DNA of 64,000 nucleotides from Candidatus Dormiibacterota bacterium (lineage in GTDB: Bacteria; Chloroflexota; Dormibacteria; Aeolococcales; Aeolococcaceae). Positions 63,367 through 64,000 of the stretch are shown one piece after another. Each line of letters opens with the position of its first letter. Positions within the stretch are counted from its first letter, which is position 1. Position numbers and translations under genes: made by a program. The notes beneath the pieces are model-generated. The model was not told the DNA's origin, searched no databases, and saw only the letters and a program-made list of their open reading frames with translations. The DNA is taken from assembly GCA_003153505.1 (NCBI GenBank), contig PLZA01000019.1, positions 26,500-90,499 on the forward strand, given 5' to 3'.

Positions 63367-64000
63367 ATGCACTTGCAAGATGGAATCAGGGGCCGGGGGC
63401 TCCGTGATCTGTCGAAAATGAGCAAGCTCACCCTCGTGGGTGCCGGTGCGCTCGTCGTTGCGGCCTGCGGAAGCAGTTCCACCCCGTCGGGCTCTGGGAC
63501 GGCGACGAATCCGGGCGTCCCGTCGAGCATCTCGGTCAGCGCATTCACCACCGACATCGCGTCGACGATGGGTACGCTCAAGCCGCTGACGCAATACGCG
63601 ACCAAGGGCGCGAACACGCTGCTGATCGGGGTCATCCTTCCCGACACGACGTCTTCGACGCGCTGGGTCAACTTCGATCAGCCGTACCTGACCGCAGCGC
63701 TGGCCGACGCCGGTTTCAACCAGAACCAGTTCCGCATCGACAACGCGCAGGGCAGCGATGCGACTGAGCTCGACGACGCGACCGCGGACATCAACCTGGG
63801 CGCCAAGGTCCTGATCATGTGCCCGCTCGACGGGCCGACGGGTTCGGCGATCGCGCAGCTGGCCGAGTCCAAGGGCGTCACCCTCATCAGCTACGACCGG
63901 GCCACCTTCCAGGGCTCGAAGACGTACTACGTCAGCTTCAACAACGAAGCTGTCGGCGAGGCAATCGGCAACGGCTTCCTCTCCTGCGTCTCCTCGTGGG
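63367..64000 (+). CDS. Sugar ABC transporter substrate-binding lipoprotein, 5' part
   Basis: At least 211 codons, open to the right edge. It has a signal peptide with lipobox ALVVAACGSSS, a Ser/Thr/Gly linker, and then a type I periplasmic-binding fold of the ribose/xylose class (LLIGVILPDTTSSTRWVNFD, AALADAGFNQNQFRIDNAQG, AKVLIMCPLDGPTGSAIAQLAESKGV, LISYDRATFQGSKTYYVSFNN). It delivers a sugar to an ABC importer whose permease and ATPase genes should lie to the right. GGAGGG at 63351 supports ATG 63367; ATG 63418 would give a shorter signal peptide. TTGACA at 63238 may be its -35 box. Confidence 0.9.
   Translation, partial: MHLQDGIRGRGLRDLSKMSKLTLVGAGALVVAACGSSSTPSGSGTATNPGVPSSISVSAFTTDIASTMGTLKPLTQYATKGANTLLIGVILPDTTSSTRWVNFDQPYLTAALADAGFNQNQFRIDNAQGSDATELDDATADINLGAKVLIMCPLDGPTGSAIAQLAESKGVTLISYDRATFQGSKTYYVSFNNEAVGEAIGNGFLSCVSSW

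Overview
The window is 64 kb of high-GC chromosomal DNA with densely packed, often overlapping genes. The gene set suggests a soil-type, aerobic or facultative, high-GC bacterium of actinobacterial affinity (Actinomycetota, or a related phylum such as Dormibacterota or Chloroflexota). Pointers are an AcrA1-like fused reductase, an L,D-transpeptidase lipoprotein, paired TrkA proteins beside an APC permease, LLM-class oxidoreductases, TTG/GTG starts and several starts that look leaderless. Taxonomy is inference; there is no rRNA in the window.

Layout. 0-5.5 kb: the end of a rhodanese, two related MFS exporters, and a two-component pair whose response regulator has lost its DNA-binding domain. 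5.5-8.4 kb: proton-translocating transhydrogenase pntA1-pntA2-pntB. 8.4-25.9 kb: housekeeping and lipid-type metabolism, including a YbaK protein, a DNA glycosylase, a Zn-dehydrogenase, a TPP enzyme, a flippase, an FAD oxidoreductase, a methyltransferase, a quinone reductase, an L,D-transpeptidase, a second rhodanese, an aminotransferase homologue lacking its PLP lysine, a thiolase, an AcrA1-like two-domain reductase, a HisN-like phosphatase and a possible 2OG oxygenase. 26.1-27.2 kb: a secreted protein of seven repeats, probably a beta-propeller.

27.4-35.2 kb is an accessory region. An intact tRNA-Gly(GCC) is followed by two more copies of its 3' 48 bp, at 33.3 and 35.1 kb. The copies are flanked by shared terminal sequences, as expected for two related elements integrated in tandem at the tRNA. 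Cargo is a frameshifted Crp/Fnr regulator, a small acidic protein with three DTEGH repeats, a DUF1905-like fragment, two class III nucleotide cyclases (one fused to AAA/ATPase sequence, one to an alpha/beta hydrolase), a DUF4242 protein and an OsmC protein. No integrase was found and several genes are broken, so the elements look decayed.

37.5-47.0 kb is a complete selenocysteine locus. It holds formate dehydrogenase fdhA with an in-frame UGA (Sec190) and a SECIS-like hairpin, fdhB and an NrfD-type anchor; then selB, selA and tRNA-Sec (selC) on the opposite strand, and selD. The selenoenzyme, the tRNA and all three dedicated proteins lie within 9.5 kb.

47-51.6 kb carries a dienelactone hydrolase, CsbD, a 59-residue membrane protein, a deacetylase, an LLM oxidoreductase and acetyltransferases. 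51.7-57.1 kb is part of the aerobic benzoyl-CoA epoxidation (box) pathway: boxC and boxB face a benzoate-CoA ligase and an alpha/beta hydrolase; boxA and boxD are not here. 57.1-64 kb: a C39-like secreted protein, two TrkA/RCK proteins divergent from a KimA-like APC permease fused to an OB-fold, an unknown protein, an SDR, and the start of a sugar ABC-transporter binding protein.
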